Of a DNA stretch of 9,075 nucleotides, positions 1 through 6,749 are shown one piece after another; the first letter of the stretch is position 1, and every line of letters starts with the position of its first letter. A program made the position numbers and the translations under genes. Below the pieces are notes generated by a model. The model worked only from the letters and a program-made list of their open reading frames with translations, was not told the DNA's origin and did no database searches. The DNA is from JBEVEP01 sp040512755 (lineage in GTDB: Bacteria > Pseudomonadota > Alphaproteobacteria > Rhizobiales > Rhizobiaceae), in the NCBI GenBank assembly GCA_040512755.1, contig JBEVEP010000060.1, positions 1-9,075 of the forward strand, read 5' to 3'.

Positions 1-279
1 TTATCGGGCTTTGGTCTGACGCGTGGCTTCGGCTTGCAATATGGCCAAAATTTCTTCGGCACCCATCCCCTTGGAAGGATCGGCCTTCATCTCGTCATAT
101 GCAGCGGCAACTTCAGTGCGAAGCCACAGGTCCAAAGCTCGATCCCGCGCCTGCAAAGCCCTTAAGCCATCGCGGATAACCTCACTTTCGCTGGCATATT
201 CGCCTGACGAGACCTTGCTTTTGACCATTCGCGCCATTTCGTTCGGCAAGGTAACACTGAATTGCTGAGTGCTTCTCAT
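1..279 (-). CDS. parD: ParD-family type II antitoxin
   Basis: A 92-residue protein read leftwards; the TAA stop is the first three bases of the window. Residues about 5-45 look like a ribbon-helix-helix DNA-binding fold: a QQFSVTLP strand, then helices, with the SGEYASESEVIRDGLRAL stretch typical of ParD/CC2985-type antitoxins. The C-terminal half is charged and helical and is the part that normally wraps around a ParE toxin. Known family role: neutralise ParE, a gyrase poison, and autorepress the operon. The toxin gene would be expected immediately downstream, beyond the left edge, so the pair cannot be confirmed here. The ATG at 277-279 has modest purine-rich sequence upstream (GGA about 7 nt before it). 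The gene is divergent from the kinase operon at 483. The family assignment is firm; whether a toxin partner exists is unknown. Confidence 0.88.
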   Translation of the reverse strand: MRSTQQFSVTLPNEMARMVKSKVSSGEYASESEVIRDGLRALQARDRALDLWLRTEVAAAYDEMKADPSKGMGAEEILAILQAEATRQTKAR

Positions 280-297
280 TCGTCTGTCCGACCTGCC

Positions 298-310
298 TCA
301 ATAGGATTGA
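298..310. promoter_or_regulatory. Candidate ParD operator (small dyad)
   Basis: TCAAT-agg-ATTGA is a short inverted repeat starting 18 bp upstream of the antitoxin start codon, with one further ATTGA half-site at 319-323. ParD ribbon-helix-helix proteins bind short repeated half-sites in their own promoter, so the position fits autoregulation. The arms are only 5 bp and may be chance. Confidence 0.25.
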
Positions 311-419
311 ACACTACCATTGACCGACCGGTTTGCATATTTCTTTTGTTTTTTGTCGTCGTTTTGAATGCATTGGACAGAATTCGCGGACGAGCGCTGA
401 ACCGAAAAGCCTTATCACG

Positions 420-448
420 TTGACAGGCCGGCTTCCGTTGGGCTCTCG
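420..448 (+). promoter_or_regulatory. Possible promoter for the kinase-oxidoreductase operon
   Basis: A perfect TTGACA hexamer lies at 420-425, followed 17 bp later by CTCTCG at 443-448, which matches only half of the loose alphaproteobacterial -10 (CTATAT). If used, transcription would start about 28 nt before the kinase ATG. The -35 is convincing and the -10 is not. Confidence 0.3.
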
Positions 449-482
449 TCTGACCATTGGGGCGAGGGAGGGGGCTGACGGA

Positions 483-1373
483 ATGAGAACCAACGAACAG
501 CGAATCCTTGGTCTGCCCTGCTGGAACGGCAGCGTCACGATTGATACGCTCGGTGGCGGGCTGAGCAACCAGAACTATCTGGTGACCGACGCGGAGGGCC
601 GCCATGTCGTGCGCTTCGGCAAGGACTATCCGTTCCACCACGTCTTTCGTGAGCGCGAGGTGATGACGGCGCGGGCGGCACATGCGGCCGGTTTCGCGCC
701 GGAAGTTCAATACGCCGCGTCAGGTGTCATGGTGACGGCCTATCTTGGCGCAAAGACATTGGCCGCTGAGGACGTGCGCACTGAGGCCGTGCGGATCGCG
801 GGGCTGATGCGCCGGTTCCATGAGGAGATGCCCGCCCATGTTTCCGGACCCGGTTTCATGTTCTGGGTTTTCCACGTCATCCGCGACTATGCGCGAACCC
901 TTGAAGCGGGCGGAAGCCGCATGACGGCCGAGCTTCCCGCCTATCTGGCACTCGCGGATGAACTCGAACATATCCAGGCGCCGCTGCCTATCATCTTCGG
1001 CCATAACGATCTTTTGCCGGCAAATTTTCTTGACGATGGCGAGAGGCTTTGGCTGATCGACTTTGAATATGCCGGCTTTTCGACCGCGATGTTCGACCTT
1101 GCGGGTGCTGCCTCGAATGCAGGCATGAACGTCGAAGAATCCGAAGCCTTGCTCACTGCCTATTTCGGTCGCGAGCCCGATCCCGCGATCCGCCGCTCGC
1201 ATGCGGCCATGCAATGCGCCTCGCTGCTCCGTGAGGCCATGTGGAGCATGGTATCCGAACTCCATCTCGACGCGCCCGGCGTCGACTACGTCGCCTACAC
1301 CGGCGAGAACCTTTCGCGGCTCGATACTGCCCTTGATGCCTACCGCTCCCGCTACGGAAAGACCGCCTCATGA
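483..1373 (+). CDS. Choline-kinase/APH-fold small-molecule phosphotransferase
   Basis: A 296-residue cytoplasmic kinase of the aminoglycoside phosphotransferase/choline kinase superfamily. Visible signatures are a glycine-rich nucleotide loop GGLSNQNY at residues 24-31, the Brenner motif HNDLLPANFL (catalytic D176, metal ligand N181), and the metal-binding IDFEYA (D193, the DFG equivalent). The spacing and the IDFEYA form resemble choline/ethanolamine kinase relatives more than true antibiotic-resistance enzymes. An in-frame ATG at 333 would add 50 residues that look like translated non-coding DNA. The ATG at 483 is preferred because a GAGGGAGGGGG tract ends 8 nt before it. The stop overlaps the next start (ATGA, 1370-1373), so translation is probably coupled to the FAD oxidoreductase. 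By family it should transfer ATP phosphate to a hydroxyl of a small amino alcohol; the exact substrate cannot be read from sequence. Confidence 0.85.
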   Translation: MRTNEQRILGLPCWNGSVTIDTLGGGLSNQNYLVTDAEGRHVVRFGKDYPFHHVFREREVMTARAAHAAGFAPEVQYAASGVMVTAYLGAKTLAAEDVRTEAVRIAGLMRRFHEEMPAHVSGPGFMFWVFHVIRDYARTLEAGGSRMTAELPAYLALADELEHIQAPLPIIFGHNDLLPANFLDDGERLWLIDFEYAGFSTAMFDLAGAASNAGMNVEESEALLTAYFGREPDPAIRRSHAAMQCASLLREAMWSMVSELHLDAPGVDYVAYTGENLSRLDTALDAYRSRYGKTAS

Positions 1374-3811
1374 CACTGCCCTCCCATGCCGAGATCGTCA
1401 TCATCGGAGGCGGCATCATCGGCTGCTCGACAGCCTACCACCTGGCGCGCGATCACAAGGCCGATGTCGTCCTGCTCGAACAGGGCAAGCTCACCTCCGG
1501 CTCGACCTGGCACGCGGCCGGGCTGGTCGGCCAGCTGCGGTCATCGGCCTCCATCACGCGCGTGCTCAAATATTCCGTCGAGCTCTACAAGGGGCTGGAA
1601 CAGGAAACGGGCCTCGCCACCGGCTGGAAAATGACCGGCTGTCTCAGGCTCGCCACCAACCCGGACCGCTGGACCGAGTTCCGCCGCTTGGCGACGACGG
1701 CTAAGAGCTTCGGCATGGAGATGCATCTCATCTCTCCTGCCGAAGTGAAGGCGATGTGGCCGCTAATGAATGTCGACGATCTCGTCGGCGCAAGCTGGCT
1801 GCCTACCGACGGGCAGGCCAGTCCTTCCGATATCACCCAATCGCTTGCCAGGGGCGCGCGCATGCACGGCGCGAGGCTCCACGAAAATGTCCGCGTCACC
1901 GGCTTCGAAATGCGGGACGGAAGCATAACTGCGGTGAAAACCGACAAGGGCGATATTGCCTGCGAGAAGGTCGTCAATTGCGCCGGCCAGTGGGCGCGGC
2001 AAGTCGGCGCCATGGCCGGCATCAATGTGCCGCTACAGCCGGTGAAGCACCAGTACATTGTCACCGAAAGGATCGATGGTCTCGCAGCCGACGCACCCAC
2101 CATCCGCGATCCGGACCGGCGGACCTATTTCAAGGAGGAGGTCGGCGGGCTGGTCATGGGCGGCTACGAGCCCAACCCGCAGCCCTGGACAACCGGCGAT
2201 GTGCCGGACGATTGGGAGTTCCGCCTGTTCGACGACGACTTCGACCATTTCGAACAGCACATGACGCAGGCGATCGCGCGCATTCCCGCCCTGGAGCGCA
2301 CGGGCGTCAAGCAGATGATCAACGGCCCGGAAAGCTTCACGCCAGACGGGAACTTCATCCTGGGTGTCGCGCCCGAATGTAAAAACATGTTCGTCGGCGC
2401 GGGATTCAATGCGTTCGGCATCGCCTCCGGCGGCGGCGCGGGCTGGGTGCTTGCGCAATGGGTGGTCGACGGCGAAGCGCCGCTCGATCTCTGGGTCGTG
2501 GACATCCGGCGCTTCTCCGGTCTTCACCGAGACCGCCAATGGGTGTGCGACCGCACGGCAGAGGCCTATGGCAAACATTACACGATCGCCTTTCCGCATG
2601 AGGAATATGAGAGCGGCCGTCCACGCATCGTCTCTCCGCTCTATGAGCGGCTGAAGGAGCTTCGCGCGGTGTTCGGCTCCAAGCTCGGCTGGGAGCGCCC
2701 GAACTGGTTCGCGCCGGAAGGCGCAGAGGCGCGGGATATCTACTCGATGGGCAGGCAGAACTGGTTCGACGCCGTAGGCGACGAGCATCGCCATGTGCGC
2801 GAGGCGGTCGGGATTTTCGACCAGTCGTCCTTCGCCAAATATGAGGTGACCGGAAAGGACGCGCTGGATGCGCTCGATCGGATCTGCGCCAACGAAATCC
2901 GCAAGTCGGTGGGCAGGCTGACCTATACACAGCTTCTCAACTCGCGCGGCGGCATCGAGGCGGACCTCACCGTTGCGCGCCTCGCAGAGGAGAAATTCTA
3001 CATCGTCACCGGCACCGGCTTCCGCGCGCACGATCTCGGCTGGATCAGCGACCATATCGGCGACGGCGCCGACGCGATGCTGACCGATGTGACCGAGGAT
3101 TTCGGCACGCTGTCATTGATGGGTCCGCGTGCGCGGGACGTACTTGCCGCCGTCACGAAAGCCGATGTCTCGAACGCAGCCTTCCCGTTTGGCCACGTCC
3201 GCGAGCTTTTCGTTGCCGGCCATGGGGTGCGGGCGCTACGGATCACCTATGTCGGCGAGCTCGGCTGGGAACTCCACGTACCGATCGGCACCACGGGCGA
3301 TGTGTTCGACGCCTTGATGGAAGCCGGCAAAGCATATGGCATTCGTCCGGTCGGATACCGCGCGCTCGAGTCGCTGCGCCTGGAAAAATTCTATCGCGCC
3401 TGGGGCTCCGATATCACGCCCAACGACACGCCTTTCGAGGCGGGGCTCGGCTGGGCCGTGAAGCTTGGGCGAAACACCGATTTCATCGGACGGCATGCGC
3501 TCGACGCACTGCAGGGCATGGCGCTCGGCAAGCGTCTCGCCTGCTTCACGGTCGAGGACCGCGAGGTCGTGCTGGTCGGCCGCGAAACGATCCTGCGGGA
3601 CGGCCAGCCAGTGGGCTATCTAACCAGCGGCGGCTATGGCTATACGGTCGGAAAGCCGATTGGCTTCGGCTATGTCCGTAACGCCGAGGGCGTCAGCGAC
3701 GAATACCTCACCTCCGGCAGCTACGAACTGGTTGTGGCTATGGAGCGGACGAAAGCGAACATCCATCTCGCCCCGCTCTATGATCCCGCGAACGTCAGAG
3801 TGAAGGCCTGA
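1370..3811 (+). CDS. FAD-dependent oxidoreductase with GcvT domains, dimethylglycine/sarcosine dehydrogenase-like
   Basis: An 813-residue protein, the usual length for this superfamily. Residues about 9-370 are a DAO-type FAD domain: dinucleotide loop GGGIIG at 13-18, ribose-binding E37, and the SGSTWHAAG motif at 43-51. His48 of that motif aligns with the histidine that carries covalent FAD in dimethylglycine and sarcosine dehydrogenases. An FAO_M-like linker follows (about 370-425), then a GcvT aminomethyltransferase-type folate domain (about 428-690, with RGGIEADLTV including D532, and YVGELGWEL at 627-635) and a GcvT C-terminal barrel (about 715-805). Known relatives oxidatively remove an N-methyl group and pass the carbon to tetrahydrofolate. 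The substrate here is not identifiable, and no ETF gene is present, so dehydrogenase versus oxidase is open. The gene is coupled to the upstream kinase by ATGA overlap, which makes the substrate likely to be related to the kinase's product or substrate. Confidence 0.88.
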   Translation: MTLPSHAEIVIIGGGIIGCSTAYHLARDHKADVVLLEQGKLTSGSTWHAAGLVGQLRSSASITRVLKYSVELYKGLEQETGLATGWKMTGCLRLATNPDRWTEFRRLATTAKSFGMEMHLISPAEVKAMWPLMNVDDLVGASWLPTDGQASPSDITQSLARGARMHGARLHENVRVTGFEMRDGSITAVKTDKGDIACEKVVNCAGQWARQVGAMAGINVPLQPVKHQYIVTERIDGLAADAPTIRDPDRRTYFKEEVGGLVMGGYEPNPQPWTTGDVPDDWEFRLFDDDFDHFEQHMTQAIARIPALERTGVKQMINGPESFTPDGNFILGVAPECKNMFVGAGFNAFGIASGGGAGWVLAQWVVDGEAPLDLWVVDIRRFSGLHRDRQWVCDRTAEAYGKHYTIAFPHEEYESGRPRIVSPLYERLKELRAVFGSKLGWERPNWFAPEGAEARDIYSMGRQNWFDAVGDEHRHVREAVGIFDQSSFAKYEVTGKDALDALDRICANEIRKSVGRLTYTQLLNSRGGIEADLTVARLAEEKFYIVTGTGFRAHDLGWISDHIGDGADAMLTDVTEDFGTLSLMGPRARDVLAAVTKADVSNAAFPFGHVRELFVAGHGVRALRITYVGELGWELHVPIGTTGDVFDALMEAGKAYGIRPVGYRALESLRLEKFYRAWGSDITPNDTPFEAGLGWAVKLGRNTDFIGRHALDALQGMALGKRLACFTVEDREVVLVGRETILRDGQPVGYLTSGGYGYTVGKPIGFGYVRNAEGVSDEYLTSGSYELVVAMERTKANIHLAPLYDPANVRVKA

Positions 3812-3873
3812 ACAGCGACGCGACTTCGCGGCGATAGCCTATGGTAGATGCCAAAACTTCAAAGGGCCGATCA

Positions 3874-3902
3874 TTGAATTTGACCGGCTTTGAGCCTATT
3901 GT
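3874..3902 (+). promoter_or_regulatory. Sigma70-type promoter of the toxin-antitoxin pair
   Basis: TTGAAT at 3874-3879 and TATTGT at 3897-3902 are separated by exactly 17 bp, each matching four of six consensus bases. The predicted transcript would begin near 3909, about 24 nt before the antitoxin ATG, after a gap with no clear terminator behind the FAD gene. This suggests the pair has its own promoter. Confidence 0.45.
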
Positions 3903-3946
3903 AGTTCTTGTAGTCACATTCGAGGCCGATTGATGAAGGAACTACA
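3899..3946. promoter_or_regulatory. Operator-like repeats around the antitoxin start
   Basis: Two direct copies of TTGTAGT lie at 3899-3905 and 3908-3914 (9-bp period), overlapping the predicted -10 and start point. An 8-bp perfect inverted repeat joins TGTAGTTC (3900-3907) to GAACTACA (3939-3946), which spans the first codons of the antitoxin. Phd/YefM antitoxins repress their own operon by binding repeated sites over the promoter, so this arrangement fits an autoregulatory operator. The role is inferred. Confidence 0.4.
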
Positions 3947-4187
3947 GCTCCGAGACGCGAAAATGACGCTGTCGGCGGTGATCGACGCTGCGGAACATGG
4001 CGAACCGACAATGATCACCAAGCATGGGCGTCGCGCCGCCGTCGTGATCTCCTACGAGGAATGGACGCGGCTGAAGAGCAAGGTGCCTAGCTTTGCCGAT
4101 CTCTTGCTCGCAGTTCCGCCGCTTGACCCGAATGATTTTCCCGCAAGGCGGCCCGCCAGAATTACCCGTGAGGGAAGCGTGGACTGA
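3933..4187 (+). CDS. Phd/YefM-family antitoxin of a VapBC-type pair
   Basis: An 84-residue protein beginning at ATG 3933; a TTG one codon earlier is less likely. A GAGG Shine-Dalgarno sits at 3922-3925, 7 nt before the start. The N-terminal LRDAKMTLSAVIDAAEHGEP and ITKHGRRAAVVISYEEW segments (residues about 6-50) are the classic Phd/YefM DNA-binding and dimerisation fold. The C-terminal tail (about 55-84, proline-rich, PLDPNDFPARRPARITRE) is the likely toxin-wrapping element. Its TGA stop overlaps the toxin ATG by one base (TGATG), so the two are translationally coupled, as expected for a type II toxin-antitoxin operon. Expected role: bind and neutralise the downstream PIN protein and repress the promoter over the repeats at 3899-3946. 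Confidence 0.9.
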   Translation: MKELQLRDAKMTLSAVIDAAEHGEPTMITKHGRRAAVVISYEEWTRLKSKVPSFADLLLAVPPLDPNDFPARRPARITREGSVD

Positions 4188-4636
4188 TGCCGGGATATCT
4201 TCTCGACACCAACGCCCTGTCCATATTGGCGCCACGGACCCGAAACGATACGGCATATTCCGCGAATGCAGCCCCTTTTCGAGCGTGGATACGCGAGCAC
4301 GACGAGGAGCTTTTCCTCTCATCCGTGACAATCGCCAAAATCCAGGCGGGCGTCTGTCAGCTTGAACGGAAAGGGGCTTCGCGACGGGCGGCCGATCTTT
4401 CCCATTGGCTCAGCGCCATTCTGGAATTGTACGATTCCAGAACGCTCCCGCTCACCTCGTCCATTGCGCTGGAGACGGGACGATTGCTCGACCGTGCCAT
4501 TGGGGCAGGAACCGACCCCGGATTCGAGGATGCCGCCATTGCGGCGACCGGGGCCGTCCATGGGCTCATGGTCGTGACGGCCAATAGCCGCCACTTTGCG
4601 CATTTCGGCGTCCCATTCATTTCGCCGCAAATGTAG
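4187..4636 (+). CDS. vapC: PIN-domain VapC/FitB-type toxin with substituted catalytic Glu
   Basis: A 149-residue PIN-domain protein of normal length. Family members are Mg-dependent RNases, usually cutting tRNA or rRNA, with a cluster of acidic residues. Seen here: the first aspartate D7 in LLDTN, and D115 in PGFEDAAIAAT followed by HGLMVVTANSRHF, which match VapC/FitB relatives well. In the segment LSSVTIAKIQAGV, residue 51 is Lys (AAA, 4337-4339) where the family normally reads TIAEI or TLxEI with a metal-binding Glu. Relatives of this subfamily often end the fourth motif in RHF, so His137 there is not by itself unusual. The gene is otherwise intact, with no frameshift or stop. The toxin may be inactive, weakened or altered, though the coupled antitoxin is intact. 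Family assignment is firm; current nuclease activity is uncertain. Confidence 0.88.
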   Translation: MPGYLLDTNALSILAPRTRNDTAYSANAAPFRAWIREHDEELFLSSVTIAKIQAGVCQLERKGASRRAADLSHWLSAILELYDSRTLPLTSSIALETGRLLDRAIGAGTDPGFEDAAIAATGAVHGLMVVTANSRHFAHFGVPFISPQM

Positions 4637-4638
4637 CT

Positions 4639-4668
4639 CCGCTGCGCGTCCTTCCGGTCGCGCAGCGG
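4639..4668. terminator. Perfect GC-rich hairpin between convergent genes
   Basis: CCGCTGCGCG (4639-4648) and CGCGCAGCGG (4659-4668) form a perfect 10-bp stem with a 10-nt loop, starting 2 nt after the toxin stop codon. The convergent DUF1254 gene ends 40 bp beyond it. The position suits a terminator acting in either direction, but no T-run follows on either strand, so intrinsic termination is only plausible. Confidence 0.5.
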
Positions 4669-4707
4669 CCGCTTGCCCGGTGTTGAAGCACTACCTCCGG
4701 CCCGCCA

Positions 4708-6198
4708 TCACTGCGCAGTAAGCGGCGAAACCACGTCTGTCTTTGTGACGGGCGGCGGATTCCACTTGCCATAGAGCGCTTCGGCTTTGGGCGCGTAAAG
4801 GCGCATCGTCAGCGTGAAAGGCCCTTGCGGGGCCGGTAGCCAGTTCCACTCACTGTCCTTGCCGGGGCTCTCATTTTGGAAGTAGAGGTCGAGCGAACCG
4901 TCGGAATTGTGCCGGAAGGGCATCCAGCTGCTCACGGCAAAGCGGTTGATCGCATTGGCGACCTGGAAGCCCTGCTCGTCATAGAGCGTGATCGACCAGA
5001 AGGCATCGACCGGCGGCAGCTCCTCCTTGTCGAAATGAATGGTGTAGGCGTTCCGGCCATCGAGCGGTTGGCCGTTCTCATCGCCAAGATTGAACGGATA
5101 GATGGCATCCTCCGGCAGGTTGGCGCCAAGGCCCTGTTGCGCGATGATCGCGCGCTTGAGGTAGTAGTTGCCATAAACGCCCATCGTGTCGGTATTCATC
5201 GACCAGCCATTGGCAACCCGGGCGATCGTCTTGAGCTTCCAGGCCATGAGGGCTTGCGCCTCCCCGGGCACCCCATCCAATCCTTTCTGGACGGCAGCGT
5301 CCGCCTTGGCGAGGTCGAAGCTCTTGCCCGGCTCAAATCCAATGCGCTTCAGACGCGCGATGATCGGCTGATCCGTGATATGCGGCGGATGGAGCTTCAT
5401 CAACTCGGCGGCATAGGCGAAATACTTGTCCACCGGCATCGTGTCGACCTGGGTCTTGGGAGGCGTCTTCATGTCGATTGTGGGATCGATCTTTACCTCG
5501 GCAGGTTTCGCTTCCTTGCCCCATTCCGACAGCAATGTGATCTTGTAGCCGTCCTGAACCTTATGAACGGCGTCATAGTCCGGCGGCCCGTCAGTTTTGG
5601 TCCGCCCGATAACCCACACATAGGGGGTCGGCGCATCGATCCGCTGGGTTCCCTCCGGCAGCTTGAATTCATCGAATTTGTCGCGCAGATCGGGCCGCCA
5701 CCCAGGAGGCGCGATCAGGAAATTGGCGGCCGCGGTGCCCGTCGTTCGCCAGCCGGGCGAAGCGAAGACATCCGTCCACATGTCCAGCATGGGCAACAGA
5801 TAATAACGCCCCTGGGTATCGGGCGCGGAGATCACGACGGGTTCCTTGGTCAGGTCGAGCCAGCCACTGGAGTAGAGCGTGTCGAAATTCGGACGCACGA
5901 CAACCTTCATGTCGGCTGTGGGAAATTCGGGGATGTTGGCGAATCTGTTGGGCGGACCGTCAATGGAGCCTGGCTTCGCCTCAGCATTGGTGAGCTGCTG
6001 CCTTGTGATGTCCATCGTGATCAGGGGATAAAAGTAGGTATAGGCGTCCACGCCGATCGCGTGAGCCTCTTCCTCGGTAACAGCCGCGCTCGCAATGGTC
6101 GAGGCAACAGGGATGGCTGCCAGGGCAGCGGCTAGCAAACCTGCCTGCCCGGATCTGCGAAGCAGGTATCTGACGTTGGCAAGACTCGTCGATCTCAT
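4708..6198 (-). CDS. Exported DUF1254/DUF1214 domain protein
   Basis: A 496-residue protein. An upstream in-frame ATG (6279) is rejected in favour of the ATG at 6196-6198, which has GGAG 6 nt before it and gives a clean Sec-type signal peptide: basic YLLRRSG, hydrophobic LLAAALAAIPVAS, and an ASA-type cleavage site near residues 36-39. Residues about 65-195 match the DUF1254 pattern (AYTYFYPLI; RPNFDTLYSSGWLDLTKEPV; GRYYLLPMLDMWTDVF; RTTGT). Residues about 375-480 match DUF1214 (AYTIHFDKEELPPVDAFWSITLYD, then NRFAVSS and a C-terminal WLPAP...LTMRLYAPK). The mature protein is expected in the periplasm. No enzymatic function is established that I can state for this family. It is convergent with the toxin gene. 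The nearest minus-strand gene upstream is the lipoprotein, 240 bp away, so it probably has its own promoter. Confidence 0.9.
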   Translation of the reverse strand: MRSTSLANVRYLLRRSGQAGLLAAALAAIPVASTIASAAVTEEEAHAIGVDAYTYFYPLITMDITRQQLTNAEAKPGSIDGPPNRFANIPEFPTADMKVVVRPNFDTLYSSGWLDLTKEPVVISAPDTQGRYYLLPMLDMWTDVFASPGWRTTGTAAANFLIAPPGWRPDLRDKFDEFKLPEGTQRIDAPTPYVWVIGRTKTDGPPDYDAVHKVQDGYKITLLSEWGKEAKPAEVKIDPTIDMKTPPKTQVDTMPVDKYFAYAAELMKLHPPHITDQPIIARLKRIGFEPGKSFDLAKADAAVQKGLDGVPGEAQALMAWKLKTIARVANGWSMNTDTMGVYGNYYLKRAIIAQQGLGANLPEDAIYPFNLGDENGQPLDGRNAYTIHFDKEELPPVDAFWSITLYDEQGFQVANAINRFAVSSWMPFRHNSDGSLDLYFQNESPGKDSEWNWLPAPQGPFTLTMRLYAPKAEALYGKWNPPPVTKTDVVSPLTAQ

Positions 6199-6315
6199 TC
6201 TGCACTCCGATACTGTTGGGAGAACTGAGGGCTTGAAGACTTGAACTAGCTTTGGAGAGACCGTTTTCGGCCTCTGCATTCATCACGCTAGCATTCGCCT
6301 GAAAAAGCGTCTCGC

Positions 6316-6343
6316 TCGATCCGATCGGGGCCGATCAATTCGA
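6316..6343. promoter_or_regulatory. Interrupted palindrome upstream of the DUF1254 gene
   Basis: Outer arms TCGA (6316-6319 and 6340-6343) and inner arms GATCGG (6323-6328) and CCGATC (6331-6336) make a symmetric dyad with matching 3-bp gaps and a 2-bp centre. It lies about 118 bp upstream of the DUF1254 start. The centre is too tight for a good RNA hairpin, so a regulator-binding site is the likelier reading. No regulator is identified. Confidence 0.3.
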
Positions 6344-6415
6344 TGTGCTTCGCTGTAACGCCAACGTAATTGCTTCATCGACGGCCTCAGCGGGGCGAGG
6401 CTACGTCGAGGTGAA

Positions 6416-6431
6416 GCCGGCGTCAGCCGGC
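6416..6431 (-). terminator. Short hairpin after the lipoprotein gene
   Basis: GCCGGC (6416-6421) and GCCGGC (6426-6431) enclose GTCA as a 6-bp GC-only stem, 7 nt after the lipoprotein stop codon in the direction of transcription. There is no T-tract, so termination is only suggested by position. Confidence 0.3.
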
Positions 6432-6438
6432 GGATTGC

Positions 6439-6717
6439 TTACGGGATTGCGCCTCGATGAATTTTCCGTGGCGGAACTGCATAAAAGACAACCGGCCGGT
6501 TCCAGCCGTAGAATCCGGAATTGGCCTGCAGCTCGGCCTGCCGGGCGAGATCGATCCGCTGCAGGCACGCGGCAAAGGCGTCATTGCGCTTTGTGAAGCC
6601 GTATGAACGGCATTGCGCCTCGTCCGCTGCTCGTTGCTGTTCGGCTGTCATGCAGCCGGAGAGGAGCGGGAGACAGCCGACCGCCAGAATGCCCAACCTC
6701 ACGCGGATACTCCTCAT
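6439..6717 (-). CDS. Small lipoprotein with a conserved cysteine pair
   Basis: A protein of up to 92 residues with a lipoprotein signal peptide: Arg-rich start, hydrophobic LGILAVGCLPL, and lipobox LLSGC at residues 18-22, so Cys22 would be lipidated and membrane-anchored. The mature part holds AEQQRAADEAQCRSYGF and DAFAACLQRIDLARQAEL. This pattern, with two cysteines (C36, C51) that could form a disulfide, recurs in unnamed small rhizobial lipoproteins. The function is unknown. The start is ambiguous. The drawn ATG (6715-6717) has no Shine-Dalgarno, whereas a GTG at 6700-6702 has AGGAG at 7-nt spacing and would give 87 residues. The longer reading from 6801 runs through a repeat element and is unlikely. 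TAATAT at 6744-6749 could be a -10 for this gene, but no matching -35 is seen. Confidence 0.72.
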   Translation of the reverse strand: MRSIRVRLGILAVGCLPLLSGCMTAEQQRAADEAQCRSYGFTKRNDAFAACLQRIDLARQAELQANSGFYGWNRPVVFYAVPPRKIHRGAIP

Positions 6718-6749
6718 GCCGGAAAACTTGAGCTTCGACGGCAATATTA

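Noticed and set aside
333..482. Upstream in-frame ATG extending the kinase by 50 residues
   Set aside because: The extra residues do not look like a kinase N-terminus, and the ATG at 483 has a strong purine-rich ribosome site.
276..710. Minus-strand open frame of 144 codons across the parD-kinase gap
   Set aside because: It spans the promoter region and the antisense of the kinase start; composition is Arg/Pro-rich with no known domain.
2033..3055. Minus-strand open frame of 340 codons inside the FAD oxidoreductase gene
   Set aside because: The sense strand encodes conserved FAD and GcvT motifs throughout; the antisense product is unrecognisable.
3899..3914. TTGTAGT direct repeats as a possible attachment site or CRISPR remnant
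   Set aside because: Only two short copies, no spacers or integrase; the promoter position fits an operator better.
4876..6135. Plus-strand open frame of 419 codons opposite the DUF1254 gene
   Set aside because: Antisense to a well-supported exported protein; low-complexity Arg/Gly/Asp-rich translation with no family signature.
6232..6245. Direct repeat CTTGAA-ga-CTTGAA upstream of the DUF1254 gene
   Set aside because: Two 6-bp copies only; readily arises by chance and shows no link to a promoter.
6199..6279. Upstream start extending the DUF1254 protein by 27 residues
   Set aside because: It would bury the signal peptide, and the ATG at 6196-6198 has GGAG at good spacing.
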